Shown: positions 1-8,710, counted from the stretch's first letter. The stretch: DNA of 64,000 nucleotides from Saonia flava (GCF_011927795.1 NZ_JAATJJ010000002.1:372001-436000), one strand, 5' to 3'. Numbers and translations are program-made. Notes: a model not told the origin generated them from the sequence alone.

Positions 1-22
1 CGTTGTACACCATTAAAGCACT

Positions 23-724
23 ATGGGGATAGTCCTCTATCTTTTTGTCGTAATTTTTTCCCTTTTACTAATTGGGCTTGTCTATACCTTGGTCAAGGAT
101 TTCAAGGAAATAATCCTTGGCTTGGTTAATATGTGCAAACCACAACTCTTTCGCCCAATTACATGGATAATAAGTCCAATTTGGTTTATCGGGTACGGAT
201 TGGAAAAAACCTTTGGTTGGAATATCATAGAAAAGTACAACGATAGTGATGGACTTGAAAAATACCCTTCAACCGGAAATTTAAAACTGGATTTCGCCAT
301 GGGAGATAAACTGCTTATTTCCAAGACATCCGAAAGGAAAGCAGAATCTTTAATAAAGGAATTTTTGGAATTTTGTGATGGCGATTTAAGGTTTGAAAAA
401 TTCAAAATTAAAAGTGGCCAGAATATTCAAATTAATTGCCCGAATAATATCACCTTTTACGATTTCAGCATACTTACACAACACTTTTGCAATACAGTCA
501 AAAAAAGCTGGGGAATTTTTAAATCTGGACGTCTGAATTACTACTCTTATTCGGACAGAAAGACTGTGCATAACCTTATTGGAGAAACAACTAATGGACA
601 AAAATTTTCAATCTATACTTTGGACGACTTATACAATGACCAGTATTTAAGATTAAATCAGGAACTGGAAGTGAAAAAATTTGACTGGAAACTAATAAAT
701 AACGGTGTACAACAATACCTATAA
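23..724 (+). CDS. Hypothetical membrane-anchored protein, cassette 1
   Basis: This 233-residue protein is not a family I recognise. Residues 3-25 form a strong hydrophobic segment and residues 45-60 a weaker one, so the rest is probably held at the inner membrane. No catalytic motif is visible. The ATG lies 20 bases after the cassette core (GTTGTACACC at 2-11), as usual for cassette genes. The last codons overlap the attC arm: GGTGTACAAC at 704-713 is the exact reverse complement of the cassette start and encodes part of the final residues (GVQQY). The C-terminus is therefore partly dictated by the recombination site. Real gene likely, function unknown. Confidence 0.7.
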   Translation: MGIVLYLFVVIFSLLLIGLVYTLVKDFKEIILGLVNMCKPQLFRPITWIISPIWFIGYGLEKTFGWNIIEKYNDSDGLEKYPSTGNLKLDFAMGDKLLISKTSERKAESLIKEFLEFCDGDLRFEKFKIKSGQNIQINCPNNITFYDFSILTQHFCNTVKKSWGIFKSGRLNYYSYSDRKTVHNLIGETTNGQKFSIYTLDDLYNDQYLRLNQELEVKKFDWKLINNGVQQYL

Positions 725-811
725 TCCATTGCGGGCGGATTTCCTAAACGGAAATCCTTAACTTTAAAAAATGGCTCGCGAATACTCAAGAAATAAGCCC
801 TTGCAACCCCG
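704..811 (+). other. attC-like site of cassette 1
   Basis: R'' GGTGTACAAC (704-713) is the perfect complement of the cassette start at 2-11. The site holds a GGATTTCC/GGAAATCC inner hairpin (about 737-756) and ends at the core CCG|TTGGGC, with G at 811. Confidence 0.8.
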
Positions 812-847
812 TTGGGCTTGACTAAAATTTTTAATATATTTATCATT

Positions 848-994
848 ATGGGAAAACAAGACAAACCAGAACAAAGACCTCAACCGCCCAAAACAGAACC
901 AAGACATATTCCTTTAAGGAAAGATTCTCCAATACCTGATACAGAAAGAGGCGGTGGTACGACAGTTCGTCCATCTAAACCAGATGATAATTAA
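848..994 (+). CDS. Small proline-rich hypothetical protein
   Basis: This is a 48-residue ORF starting at the ATG inside MGKQDKPEQRP. It is rich in Pro, Lys and Arg, has no hydrophobic segment and is probably disordered. It is the first plus-strand ORF after the cassette core at 811, in the position expected of a cassette gene. Its 3' end overlaps by 20 bases the end of a convergent minus-strand gene. A longer in-frame start at 812 would lie within the attC core and is unlikely. It could be a small protein or chance coding; no family recognised. Confidence 0.4.
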   Translation: MGKQDKPEQRPQPPKTEPRHIPLRKDSPIPDTERGGGTTVRPSKPDDN

Positions 995-1457
995 ATATTG
1001 TCAGTAAAGCAAGCCCTATAAACATTAGGGCTATTGATGCAATATTTAATACATTAGTCCATTTATTGTAATTGTCAACACCACAATTATAATTATGCAT
1101 TTTTTCCTTATCATAGTCTTTTTTCTCAATTTTTTTAAGCATCAATTGAGTGTAGTTCTCTTCATGGTGATTTGCTCGATATCCGGTAACCTGTGAAATA
1201 AAATTTGTTGTAATACCAAATAAAAAAGTAATCCCAGAAAATATTAGTGTTCCCTCATTTTCAAAATCAACTTCATACCCTTTCATTTCTCTTATGGTCT
1301 CAAAAATTATATAAATACCGCCTCCACAAATAGAAATTATCAATAAGTCCATTCTGCGTATTGCATAATTGGTTCTTTCTCTAGTATTGTTTAAATGGTC
1401 AACCCATTTGTTATACTCTAATTCGTCTCTTTTTTTCATTACTGGTGTTTTATCCAT
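975..1457 (-). CDS. Hypothetical membrane protein encoded against the array
   Basis: This 160-residue protein starts MDKTPVMKKRDELEYNKW. It has hydrophobic segments at about residues 38-54, 70-90 and 138-157, with a charged, Lys-rich cytoplasmic loop between the second and third (about 95-130). No family recognised. It is the only clear minus-strand gene in the array, so it cannot use read-through from a left-hand promoter and must carry its own. It shares its cassette with the convergent proline-rich ORF, overlapping it by 20 bases. A two-gene antagonistic module (toxin and antidote) is possible, but nothing in the sequence proves it. Confidence 0.6.
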   Translation of the reverse strand: MDKTPVMKKRDELEYNKWVDHLNNTRERTNYAIRRMDLLIISICGGGIYIIFETIREMKGYEVDFENEGTLIFSGITFLFGITTNFISQVTGYRANHHEENYTQLMLKKIEKKDYDKEKMHNYNCGVDNYNKWTNVLNIASIALMFIGLALLTIFNYHLV

Positions 1458-1488
1458 ATCAATATACTTAAATTATTAATCATTAACT

Positions 1489-1645
1489 TGTACTGCCGAC
1501 AACATGGAATATATACCATTGTTGCAGGGCATTGAGCCCTTTACAATAGTGGGCTTATTTCTTGCCAGCTTTCTTGTGGCTCTCTGTCATTAAAAACAAG
1601 TTTTTATGCCACCGCCCCGCAAAAACTGTGCATATTCGCGAGCCG
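1489..1645 (+). other. attC-like site of cassette 2
   Basis: It opens with GCCGACAAC near 1492, continues through an ATGG...CCAT hairpin and ends at the core GCCG|TTGGC (G at 1645). The R'' does not match the cassette start at 811 (GTTGGGCTT), so this cassette may be a hybrid formed by deletion or exchange. Confidence 0.55.
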
Positions 1646-1662
1646 TTGGCATCAATTTGAGA

Positions 1663-2124
1663 ATGACAGAGAATACAATAAATAATTATCCAAATGCATG
1701 GGATTTTTACAACGGAAATGAACAGTTAATCTCTCATGATAAGAAGAACAAACTGGAATACCATAATCTGATGGAATTTGGAATGTCTTCACCATTAAGC
1801 GGAAATTGTTATTGGATTAGTGATGATGGTAAGAAGTCATTAATTGATAATCGCTGCGCTGGACCACCTATCTGGAATACTGCGGGAACTAAAGCAGCAA
1901 TACCTATATGGACTTACAAACTGTTCAAAGGAACAGTTCAGCGACTACACATACTCGATACAGAATCAAGAGAACTAATTGGATTCAAAAGAATCTTCAG
2001 AGTACTGGATTTAAGGACTTTTGACGGAGACCAAATTTGTGGTTATGATAGTCCGATGTTCAAGCCTAAATCATTTTGTGTTGACTATAAAAATGAACGT
2101 ATCTTGAAAACACGGAGATTATAA
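1663..2124 (+). CDS. Hypothetical soluble protein, cassette 3
   Basis: This 153-residue protein starts at MTENTINNYPNAWDF. An upstream in-frame ATG at 1606 lies inside the preceding attC and is rejected, because the cassette starts at 1645/1646. No signal peptide or membrane segment is seen. It is rich in aromatic residues, with a block of Trp, Gly and Pro in the middle (GPPIWNTAG). No family recognised. The unit is a textbook cassette: the GTTGGCATCA core 18 bases upstream is matched by TGATGCCAAC five bases past the stop. Confidence 0.65.
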   Translation: MTENTINNYPNAWDFYNGNEQLISHDKKNKLEYHNLMEFGMSSPLSGNCYWISDDGKKSLIDNRCAGPPIWNTAGTKAAIPIWTYKLFKGTVQRLHILDTESRELIGFKRIFRVLDLRTFDGDQICGYDSPMFKPKSFCVDYKNERILKTRRL

Positions 2125-2128
2125 AAAC

Positions 2129-2258
2129 TGATGCCAACAATGGCTAAAATTCATTGCTTGCGGATTTCCTTGCAGGAAATCCTGCGCAAAAAGCTAACTT
2201 CGGGGTTCGGCGGGACTGTCCTGCGGACAGATCGCCGCAACGAACCTTAGCCCAACCG
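2129..2258 (+). other. attC-like site of cassette 3
   Basis: R'' TGATGCCAAC (2129-2138) is a 10/10 complement of 1645-1654. The interior carries hairpins built on GGATTTCC/GGAAATCC and CTGTCC/GGACAG. The site ends at AACCG|TTAGC (G at 2258). Confidence 0.85.
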
Positions 2259-2297
2259 TTAGCTGCAAGCACACAAACTATGACTAGAAATGTTTTT

Positions 2298-2738
2298 ATG
2301 AAAGTATCTATTGCCTTACTCTCTTGTTTCTTTTTAACCAGCTGTTACTTTGGCGCCAATGAATCAGGAGGAGAAATAGTAAACAATGTTTACAGCGCTA
2401 GATGGGATGATGACTCCTGGATTTCCTATAGCAAAAATGGCGATGGTATTTGGGATTCGGAAAACATTATAGTTAGTCATCATGTTTTTGCAATTGGGGA
2501 CTATGATGACTTTATTATCGCAAAACAGCATCCCTGTAAAAACAAACAACCTCACACCACTGACTTTGACGATTTAAAGCCTGACAGAGACATTACTATT
2601 TATATAATCATAGATACAAGAAACGACAGTTACGTTGTGCATCGTTATCAAAATGAAAATGATTTCAATGAAGCAAAAACGCAATTTGGGATTCCTGTTA
2701 ATTTGACTTACAAGTTTTACGCTAAAGAAATTGATTAA
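2298..2738 (+). CDS. Lipoprotein of unknown function (DUF3997-like)
   Basis: Starting at 2298 gives a classic lipoprotein signal, MKVSIALLSC followed by FFLTSC with the lipidated Cys at residue 16; an ATG 18 bases earlier (2280) would add six residues. The mature part of about 130 residues has repeated W/Y and D/N motifs (WDDDSWISY, GDYDDFIIAKQ, YIIIDTRNDSYVV). It resembles DUF3997-type small lipoproteins, an inference from pattern only. Longer upstream starts fall in the attC. The gene sits 39 bases after the core GTTAGCTG (2258) and is followed by the matching CAGCTAAC. Confidence 0.65.
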   Translation: MKVSIALLSCFFLTSCYFGANESGGEIVNNVYSARWDDDSWISYSKNGDGIWDSENIIVSHHVFAIGDYDDFIIAKQHPCKNKQPHTTDFDDLKPDRDITIYIIIDTRNDSYVVHRYQNENDFNEAKTQFGIPVNLTYKFYAKEID

Positions 2739-2744
2739 CGCCAA

Positions 2745-3043
2745 CAGCTAACAAAGAACTGAGGTGAAAAACAAACAAATTCTTCCTTAATCTGAATCAA
2801 ACTTAAGAAGTGCATAATTCATTGATTTTTATTGTTTTTAAAAGTATTCATCGGTCGCTGCGCTCGGTGGCACGGCAAATTTTATTCCCAATACCACAAA
2901 ATCCAAAAGATACGGCCACTATGTGGCCTTCTTGAGGCCTGTTATTTGGGACACGGTGACCAAAAAATGACAGGTTCCCAAACAACAGTCATGCGATTTT
3001 GCTATATTTCCTTAAAATTAGCCGGACTTCACATAGCGCTGCG
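2745..3043 (+). other. Long attC-like site of cassette 4, containing R1
   Basis: R'' CAGCTAAC (2745-2752) matches the cassette start at 2258-2265. A 54-base segment (AAGAACTGAGG...AAACTTAAG) follows, then a near-complete R1 repeat. The site ends at GCG|TTATGGG (G at 3043). Confidence 0.7.
2814..3042 (+). repeat. R1 junction repeat, copy 1
   Basis: It shares with the other R1 copies the ATTCATTGATTTTTATTG start, the CGGTCGCTGCGCTCGGTGGC block, adjacent GGCC hairpins, and a CATAGCGC-type end at the cassette core. Near the right end this copy lacks the stretch GCCAGCGCTCCAACCC through TGTCGTA. Confidence 0.85.
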
Positions 3044-3066
3044 TTATGGGTAATTAAAAAAACTGA

Positions 3067-3957
3067 ATGGCAACAGATGGAACTAAAATAATTGACGGAG
3101 ATACAGCTCACGATACATATTGGGGAATTATGGACTTGTATGATAGTGAAGCTGGATTAGAAATGATACTTAATGAATTTCCTTTAGAACAGCCTGATTA
3201 CTTTGATGCTTTCGATAATGAAATTTATGTTACAAGTTGTGGACTTGCATACTGGGAAATCGGACTAATGACTGCTGAACGAATTGAATATATCGAGAAT
3301 ATTATATCAAAAAATGCTTGTGTAAACGAATGGACAAAACTGTCCGAGAAAGAAGGTAAATCAAGAAAAAGTGTTTTGACACGATTTTTAAATAAAATCA
3401 AAAAAGAAAACACTAAAATCAGAAAGCCCAAAAAGTATCGTAAGATTTCTAACTTCATATTTAATGAAAATGATATTTTGTCATTTAAGCTTAAAGATAA
3501 CAGCTACAGAAGCTTAATTTGTATGAAAATAGACCAATATAGAGGTAATTGTAATTATTGGTTTGTACCGACTATCTATAAAAGTTTCGAAAAACCAACG
3601 GAAAAATCAATAACCAAAGAAATGATTTTAGGGAGAACTATTGGCTCTGGTTATGACAAAGAAACAACTAGAAAAGAACAACCAGGAATTGAAATTATTT
3701 GGGATTATGTTGGCGGAAATCCTAAGTTCTTTTTTGGTTTTGTAATTGATGCTGTTGAGCATAAAGATTTACTAAAATTCAAAGACGCATTTGAAAAAGT
3801 AGGTTCCATAAACATAATTGACGGGCTAAAAAAAACAGGCTCATTTGGTTACTCGGAAAATTTTGAAAGATTTGAGGAAAGATATGATGACCTAGATAAA
3901 CAAATAAGCATTTTTGGTTATAAGAAGTATCCTGTCGAAATAATGATAAAAAAATAA
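3067..3957 (+). CDS. Hypothetical soluble protein, cassette 5
   Basis: This 296-residue protein starts 24 bases after core GTTATGGG (3043-3050). Two regions can be seen. Residues 1-110 are acidic (HDTYWGIMDLYDSE, DNEIYVTSCGLAYWEIGLMT) and resemble small immunity or DUF4259-type folds. A Lys-rich linker (about 100-130) leads to a second beta-rich region with SFKLKDNSYRSLICMKIDQYRG. No catalytic signature, signal peptide or membrane segment is present. The second part could bind a ligand or partner protein. Function unknown; an immunity-type or defence-linked role is only a guess from the style of the N-terminus. Confidence 0.7.
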   Translation: MATDGTKIIDGDTAHDTYWGIMDLYDSEAGLEMILNEFPLEQPDYFDAFDNEIYVTSCGLAYWEIGLMTAERIEYIENIISKNACVNEWTKLSEKEGKSRKSVLTRFLNKIKKENTKIRKPKKYRKISNFIFNENDILSFKLKDNSYRSLICMKIDQYRGNCNYWFVPTIYKSFEKPTEKSITKEMILGRTIGSGYDKETTRKEQPGIEIIWDYVGGNPKFFFGFVIDAVEHKDLLKFKDAFEKVGSINIIDGLKKTGSFGYSENFERFEERYDDLDKQISIFGYKKYPVEIMIKK

Positions 3958-3960
3958 AAG

Positions 3961-4086
3961 CCCATAACAATGTATATAAAAAATAGGCGAAACAGTTGTA
4001 AAATAAAGGGTTGTGGCTCGTATCAAACTCTGTGTTTAACCGAAAGTTTAGTGCTTCGAAATCGCCTACTTTTCATATACTAAACG
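3961..4086 (+). other. attC-like site of cassette 5
   Basis: R'' CCCATAAC (3961-3968) complements GTTATGGG at 3043. The long arms TGTATATAAAAAATAGGCG and CGCCTACTTTTCATATACT pair across the site. It ends at AAACG (G4086), followed by ATGATG instead of TT. Confidence 0.85.
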
Positions 4087-4290
4087 ATGATGTCGAATAC
4101 GCCTGCGGCGTACTTTTGCTGCACTGCTACCGCAGCCTATGCACCAAAAGCCAGTCGACATCATCGCCGCGCTCTGTCAGATTGCCAGATCCGTAGGATA
4201 AGGGACCTTTTTGCCAAGATCGCCGCAACGGCTCATCTACTCGACACATCAGGACGCTACCTGCCCGTCCGGCAGGCGGGTATACAATTT
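4086..4290 (+). other. Gene-less cassette-like unit with GATGATG core
   Basis: The unit begins GATGATGTCGA (4086-4096) and carries the exact complement TCGACATCATC at 4155-4165, the same self-complementarity as gene cassettes. Between the arms are only about 60 bases with a CGCCTGCGGCG hairpin. After the inverse core comes a GC-richer stretch with a CTGCC/GGCAG hairpin near 4261-4277, then R1. No coding sequence is supported. Confidence 0.5.
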
Positions 4291-4548
4291 ATTCACTGTT
4301 GTTTTTTATTTCCCGGGTGTTCATCGGTCGCTGCGCTCGGTGGCACGGCAAATTTTATTCCCAATACCGCAAAATCCATAAGATACGGCCACTCTGTGCC
4401 CTTCTTGAGGCCTGTTATTTGGGACACGGTGACCAAAAAATGACAGGTTCCCAAACTACAGTCATGCGATTTTGCTATATTTCCTTAAAATTAGCCGCCA
4501 GCGCTACAACCCGCACACTGCTTTCGCAGATGTCGTACATAGCGCGGC
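4287..4548 (+). repeat. R1 junction repeat, copy 2
   Basis: This is a full-length R1 with a diverged left end. From GTTCATCGGTCGCTGCGCTC onward it matches other copies and ends at AGCGCGGC before the core G at 4549. Confidence 0.85.
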
Positions 4549-4579
4549 GTTGTGCTTCATTATAACCAACCGCTAACCA

Positions 4580-5365
4580 ATGATAAAATTCTTTAGAAAA
4601 ATTCGCCAAAACCTGCTTATGGAAAACAAAACTGGAAAGTATTTAAAATATGCTATTGGTGAAATAGTTCTTGTAATGATCGGTATTTTACTTGCGTTAC
4701 AAGTAAATAACTGGAATGAAATCAGAAAGGACAATACAAAAGAACAACAAATATTAAGACAATTAAAAGATGAATACATTGCCAATCTTTTACAATTAGA
4801 ACAAAAAATTAATCATCGGAAAAGAATAATTGAAACGGCCACTAAAGTACTGCAATATATTGATGAACCAAATGATGTTGATACAGATAGTCTTAATTCT
4901 CAATTAAACGTAATGATTGGTAGTCCTGCATTCAAACCTATAGAGAATAACCTAATTAATTCTGGCAATATTCTTTTGATTAAGAATGAAAAATTGAACC
5001 AATTACTAACTACTTGGCCAACTGAAGTATTAGATATACAAGTAATTGAAAGAATCTGGTTCACAAAAATGTGGGAATCAGTTATTCCTTTGTACAGTGA
5101 TTTTGGAATACTTCGTGATGGATTTTATAAATGGTGGAATGACGAACAAAATCTGAAATGGATATTGGAGGGAACTAATGTAAATCCATTTCATAAACCA
5201 AGATCAAGCAAAGCATTAAAATCAAGTGAGATTTTAAATAAAAAGGAACTTGAAGGAGTTATCTCTGTTGCTGTTTCAGTTAATTATGCTGCAAACTTAC
5301 AATCTCAAGTGGTACGTAATCGAATTCTTGAAATTTTGGAGTTATTAAACAACGAAATAGATTAA
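4580..5365 (+). CDS. DUF6090 family membrane protein
   Basis: This 261-residue protein has the N-terminus typical of the flavobacterial DUF6090 family: MIKFFRKIRQNLL, then a single membrane helix at about residues 27-43 ending in QVNNWNE. The rest is helical and probably extracytoplasmic, with QRQLKDEY-like amphipathic helices near residues 55-100. The family is common in marine Flavobacteria, often in several copies, with no known activity. The cassette is clean: GTTGTGCTT at 4549 is matched by AAGCACAAC at 5376, 11 bases past the stop. Confidence 0.85.
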   Translation: MIKFFRKIRQNLLMENKTGKYLKYAIGEIVLVMIGILLALQVNNWNEIRKDNTKEQQILRQLKDEYIANLLQLEQKINHRKRIIETATKVLQYIDEPNDVDTDSLNSQLNVMIGSPAFKPIENNLINSGNILLIKNEKLNQLLTTWPTEVLDIQVIERIWFTKMWESVIPLYSDFGILRDGFYKWWNDEQNLKWILEGTNVNPFHKPRSSKALKSSEILNKKELEGVISVAVSVNYAANLQSQVVRNRILEILELLNNEID

Positions 5366-5375
5366 AAAATAACGA

Positions 5376-5503
5376 AAGCACAACAATGTATAAAAATAAT
5401 ATTGGTTTAATCGCTAAATTGAAAGTAAATAAATATAAAAAAGGTCTGTGTTTAACCGAAAAGTTAGTGTATGCAAATCCGCTACTTTTCATATACTAGA
5501 CCG
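5376..5503 (+). other. attC-like site of cassette 6
   Basis: R'' AAGCACAAC (5376-5384) is a 9/9 complement of 4549-4557. Same arm family as the site at 3961 (TGTATAAAAATA against CTACTTTTCATATACT). It ends at GACCG|TTACAAAC (G5503). Confidence 0.85.
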
Positions 5504-5567
5504 TTACAAACAACCTCGAGGCAGTAACAAAAAGAATAATAAATCGTCATTTTTTAAACTATTATAA

Positions 5568-7370
5568 ATGATTAAACTGGTAATTTTAATTCTGCTCCTA
5601 TTCTTATCTAATATCTCAGCCGCACAAGACAATGAAACTTTAGATGGAAAGTTAAAAAAAGCTGTTACAAACGAAAATTTAACTGGTGCTGTATGGTCAA
5701 CTATTAGTGATGATATAGTTACAACTGGAGCAATAGGCTTAAAGAATGCAGATACAAAAGAAATTTTAGAAAAGAACGATAGAGTACTAATTGGCTCAGT
5801 GACCAAAACCCTAATTGCAACAGGTATTCTTCGTTTAGTAAGCCAAGGAAAACTGGACATTGAATCCCCAGTTTACAAAATTTTACCCAACATAACTTTT
5901 GATAACCCTTGGAGAGAAGATAATCCTGTTACGATAAGAGACTTATTAAATCACACTTCAGGAATTGAAGACTCCAGATTTTGGCAAATATTTAGTACAA
6001 AATCTACTTCTTCTACACCTTTAGAATATATTTTTTCTAAAGACCCTTCTGTACTGAAAGTGAGAACCTTACCTGGAACTCGATTTTCTTATTCAAATAT
6101 GGGATATTCATTCTTAGGTTTAATTATTGAAAAAACCACTCAGGAACCCTATGAAACCTATTTGGATAAAAACCTTCTTGTTCCTTTAGGTATGAAAAAC
6201 AGTACTTTTCAATTTACAACTCAAAAAGGAGAGCATATTGACCAACACTTAGCTATGGGACATTTTGAAAATGGAACAACACAAGAGAACATACCTATGT
6301 TTTTACGTCCAGCAGGTCAATTTACCACAACTGCAAAAGATATGGCTCAATTCGCAAAATTCTTAATGAGTGAGGGGACTATTAATGGAAAGTTGTTTAT
6401 TGATAAAGCACTTTTAAATCAAATGGGGAATCCGACATCAACAGAATCTTATAAAAATGGATTGAAATCAGGGTATCAGTTTGGACTTAGTTACAGAGAT
6501 AGGTATGGTGTTGTAGGGAAATTTCATCGTGGAAATACAATTGGTTACAGAGCAACATTCTATTTATTTCCTGAACAAAAAAAAGGTTTTTTCATCAGTT
6601 ATAACTCGGATAGTGAAACTGCAAATTATGAGAAATTCAATACGATTTTTATAAATCACTTAGGAATAAATAAACCTAAAAAGTTAAAGATAAAAGATAG
6701 TTTACCATCAAATATCAAAGATTTTCATGGTTATTATAAAATGAATCCCTTTCGATTCGAAATGTTTGCGTATTTAGATTTACTTTTTAATTCAATAAAA
6801 GTAGAGCAAGAAAATAACAAATTGATTGTTCAATCTATTCAAAACGAAACTAATTCTCTTTTACCAATTGGGAGCAATTTATTCAGAAAAGAAGATAGAG
6901 TTAAGCCATCTCATGTTTTTTACAAAAACGGAAGTGTACCAATAATTAGCGATGGATTAGTAACCTACGAAAAAGTTAACATAACTTATTTAGCTTTAAT
7001 GTGGCTAAGTCTTATTCTGGGGTTAACAGGTATATTCTTTATTTTGTTTCGTGGATTCTATTTACTGTTTAAGAAAAAACTGTTTAAAAACAAGCAGATA
7101 ATAACGTTTCCTTTTTTATCCATTTTAGGGCTTTTAATTCCTTTTCCTTTTCTTCTAAACCAATCATTTCTTAATTTAGGTGATGTCACTTTTGCGAATG
7201 TTTTGTTAGCAATTGTAACAGGTTTTTTACCAATAGCAATGATTTTGGGGAGTAAAAAAATAAGGAGAAACAGAATACTAACTATAGATACAGTCGGAAT
7301 TTTATTTGTCTTACAATGGACAATTATTTTAATTTATTGGAGTGTCATACCTTTTAGATTATGGGCATAA
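5568..7370 (+). CDS. Beta-lactamase-fold serine hydrolase with C-terminal membrane domain
   Basis: This 600-residue protein has a signal peptide (about 1-19, ending ISAAQ) and a class C beta-lactamase/DD-peptidase-type domain: SVTK with the nucleophile Ser77 and Lys80, YSN at 175-177, and HRG at 320-322 in place of KTG. Past residue about 470 are four or five hydrophobic segments, so the enzyme domain is anchored and faces the periplasm. The family covers esterases, D-amino peptidases and beta-lactamase-like proteins; the substrate cannot be read from sequence. The cassette is exact: GTTACAAAC at 5503 pairs with GTTTGTAAC at 7379, eight bases past the stop. Confidence 0.88.
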   Translation: MIKLVILILLLFLSNISAAQDNETLDGKLKKAVTNENLTGAVWSTISDDIVTTGAIGLKNADTKEILEKNDRVLIGSVTKTLIATGILRLVSQGKLDIESPVYKILPNITFDNPWREDNPVTIRDLLNHTSGIEDSRFWQIFSTKSTSSTPLEYIFSKDPSVLKVRTLPGTRFSYSNMGYSFLGLIIEKTTQEPYETYLDKNLLVPLGMKNSTFQFTTQKGEHIDQHLAMGHFENGTTQENIPMFLRPAGQFTTTAKDMAQFAKFLMSEGTINGKLFIDKALLNQMGNPTSTESYKNGLKSGYQFGLSYRDRYGVVGKFHRGNTIGYRATFYLFPEQKKGFFISYNSDSETANYEKFNTIFINHLGINKPKKLKIKDSLPSNIKDFHGYYKMNPFRFEMFAYLDLLFNSIKVEQENNKLIVQSIQNETNSLLPIGSNLFRKEDRVKPSHVFYKNGSVPIISDGLVTYEKVNITYLALMWLSLILGLTGIFFILFRGFYLLFKKKLFKNKQIITFPFLSILGLLIPFPFLLNQSFLNLGDVTFANVLLAIVTGFLPIAMILGSKKIRRNRILTIDTVGILFVLQWTIILIYWSVIPFRLWA

Positions 7371-7378
7371 AAAAGGCA

Positions 7379-7505
7379 GTTTGTAACAATGTATATAAAA
7401 AATAGGCGAAATAATAGTAAAATAGAGCTTTATGGCTCGTATCAAAATTTGTGCTTAACTGAAACTTTCGTGTTTCGAAATCACCTACTTTTCATATACT
7501 AACCG
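7379..7505 (+). other. attC-like site of cassette 7
   Basis: R'' GTTTGTAAC (7379-7387) complements 5503-5511. Arms TGTATATAAAAAATAGGCG and CACCTACTTTTCATATACT pair. It ends at AACCG (G7505) directly abutting R1. Confidence 0.85.
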
Positions 7506-7778
7506 ATGATGTCGAATTATTCATTGATTTTTATTGTTTTTAAAAGTATTCATCGGTCGCTGCGCTCGGTGGCACGGCAAATTTTATTCCCAATAACGCA
7601 AAATCCATAAGATACGGCTACTCTGTGGCCTTCTTGAGGCCTGTTATTTGGGACACGATGCCCAAAAAAAAGACAGGTTCCCAAACAACAGTCATGCGAT
7701 TTTGCTATATTTCCTTAAAATTAGCCGCCAGCGCTCCAACCCGCACACTGCTTTCGCAGATGTCTTCCATAGCGCGGC
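7505..7778 (+). repeat. R1 junction repeat, copy 3
   Basis: Full-length R1 beginning GATGATGTCGAATTATTC at the attC cleavage position and ending AGCGCGGC before G7779. Confidence 0.9.
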
Positions 7779-7809
7779 GTTGGGTGCAATTTTTAAAAAG
7801 CCTTTTACT

Positions 7810-8451
7810 ATGATAAAACAGCACATTTTTATAGTACTTTTCGCCTTGCTTTTTACACAAGCAGGAATTGCCCAATCAACTGGAACGTTTACGGACTCTC
7901 GTGATGGGCAAACGTATAAAACTATAAGCTTTGAAAATACTACAACGGGCAAAACCGTTGTCTGGCTGGCTCAAAACCTAAACTACAAAGTAGAAGACAG
8001 TTACGCTTATGATGATGACGAGAGCAATCGCGACGAACTTGGATTACTTTACACTTGGGAGGCAGCTAAAAAAGCATGTCCAAAAGGTTGGCATCTGGCA
8101 TCGGATAGTGAATGGTCTATGCTTGTAAATAAGTTTGGCGGAACCGACGAGGCTGGTAAAGTCTTGAAAAGCGAAAAAGGTTGGAATGAAGACGGAAACG
8201 GTACTAATAGCAGCGGGTTTAATGCACTTCCAGGAGGTCAGCGCACACCCAATGGCAGCTATCGGGTCAAAGGTATTCTTGGTCTCTGGTGGTCGTCCAC
8301 ACCCACTGGTGAAGAGGGCAAAGCGTGGGAATGGAACTTGCATTATGGTGGACCATCTAGTGTTAAACCACATAAATCAAATAAATTTAAAGCGTTCCGT
8401 TTCGATGCCAATATTCTTGGCGGAATGTCAGTTCGTTGCGTCCGGGATTGA
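7810..8451 (+). CDS. Secreted FISUMP-domain protein
   Basis: The start is MIKQHIFIVLFALL with a signal peptide cleaved after about residue 22 (GIAQ). An upstream in-frame start at 7648 runs through R1 and is rejected. The mature 190 residues form a Fibrobacter succinogenes major paralogous (FISUMP) domain: DSRDGQTYKTI near the start, WLAQNLNY, LLYTWEAAKKACPKGWHLAS, then WWSSTP and a final SVRCVRD. These are extracellular, lectin-like domains of Bacteroidota with unknown ligands. The gene is the sole cargo of the cassette from 7780; GTTGGGTGCAATT at 7779 pairs 12/13 with 8521-8533. Confidence 0.88.
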   Translation: MIKQHIFIVLFALLFTQAGIAQSTGTFTDSRDGQTYKTISFENTTTGKTVVWLAQNLNYKVEDSYAYDDDESNRDELGLLYTWEAAKKACPKGWHLASDSEWSMLVNKFGGTDEAGKVLKSEKGWNEDGNGTNSSGFNALPGGQRTPNGSYRVKGILGLWWSSTPTGEEGKAWEWNLHYGGPSSVKPHKSNKFKAFRFDANILGGMSVRCVRD

Positions 8452-8520
8452 CATATCTAACAAACGTCTGGCAGGTGAAAACAAAGAAATTGTATTAATA
8501 ACGCAACACTTGGATAAAAA

Positions 8521-8710
8521 AATTGCACCTAACAAAACCTATAAACAATGCGGGTTTCGGGCTTTACCATAGGTTTGTGTATTTTTATGAAGTCCGCAAA
8601 ATCGTTGGGATTTTGCTATAAGACAAAAAAAAATAAAACCAAAAGATTCTGCTATGTGTGTGACGGAAAGCAAACGCCAGTTTGCCCCCGTACTGTTCAT
8701 AGCTAGACCG
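8521..8710 (+). other. attC-like site of cassette 8
   Basis: R'' AATTGCACCTAAC (8521-8533) matches the complement of the cassette start with one mismatch. The interior has GGGTTTCGGG and TTTGCC/GGAAAGC segments. It ends at AGACCG (G8710) abutting R1. Confidence 0.75.

Noticed and set aside
2832..3053. Repeated ORFs of the type MFLKVFIGRCARWHGKFYSQ in several places (2832, 4299, 8739, 13890, 34057)
   Set aside because: They are translations of the R1 repeat. They are broken or shifted in other copies, show no start or ribosome-site conservation and change at junctions, so a non-coding attC-like origin fits better.
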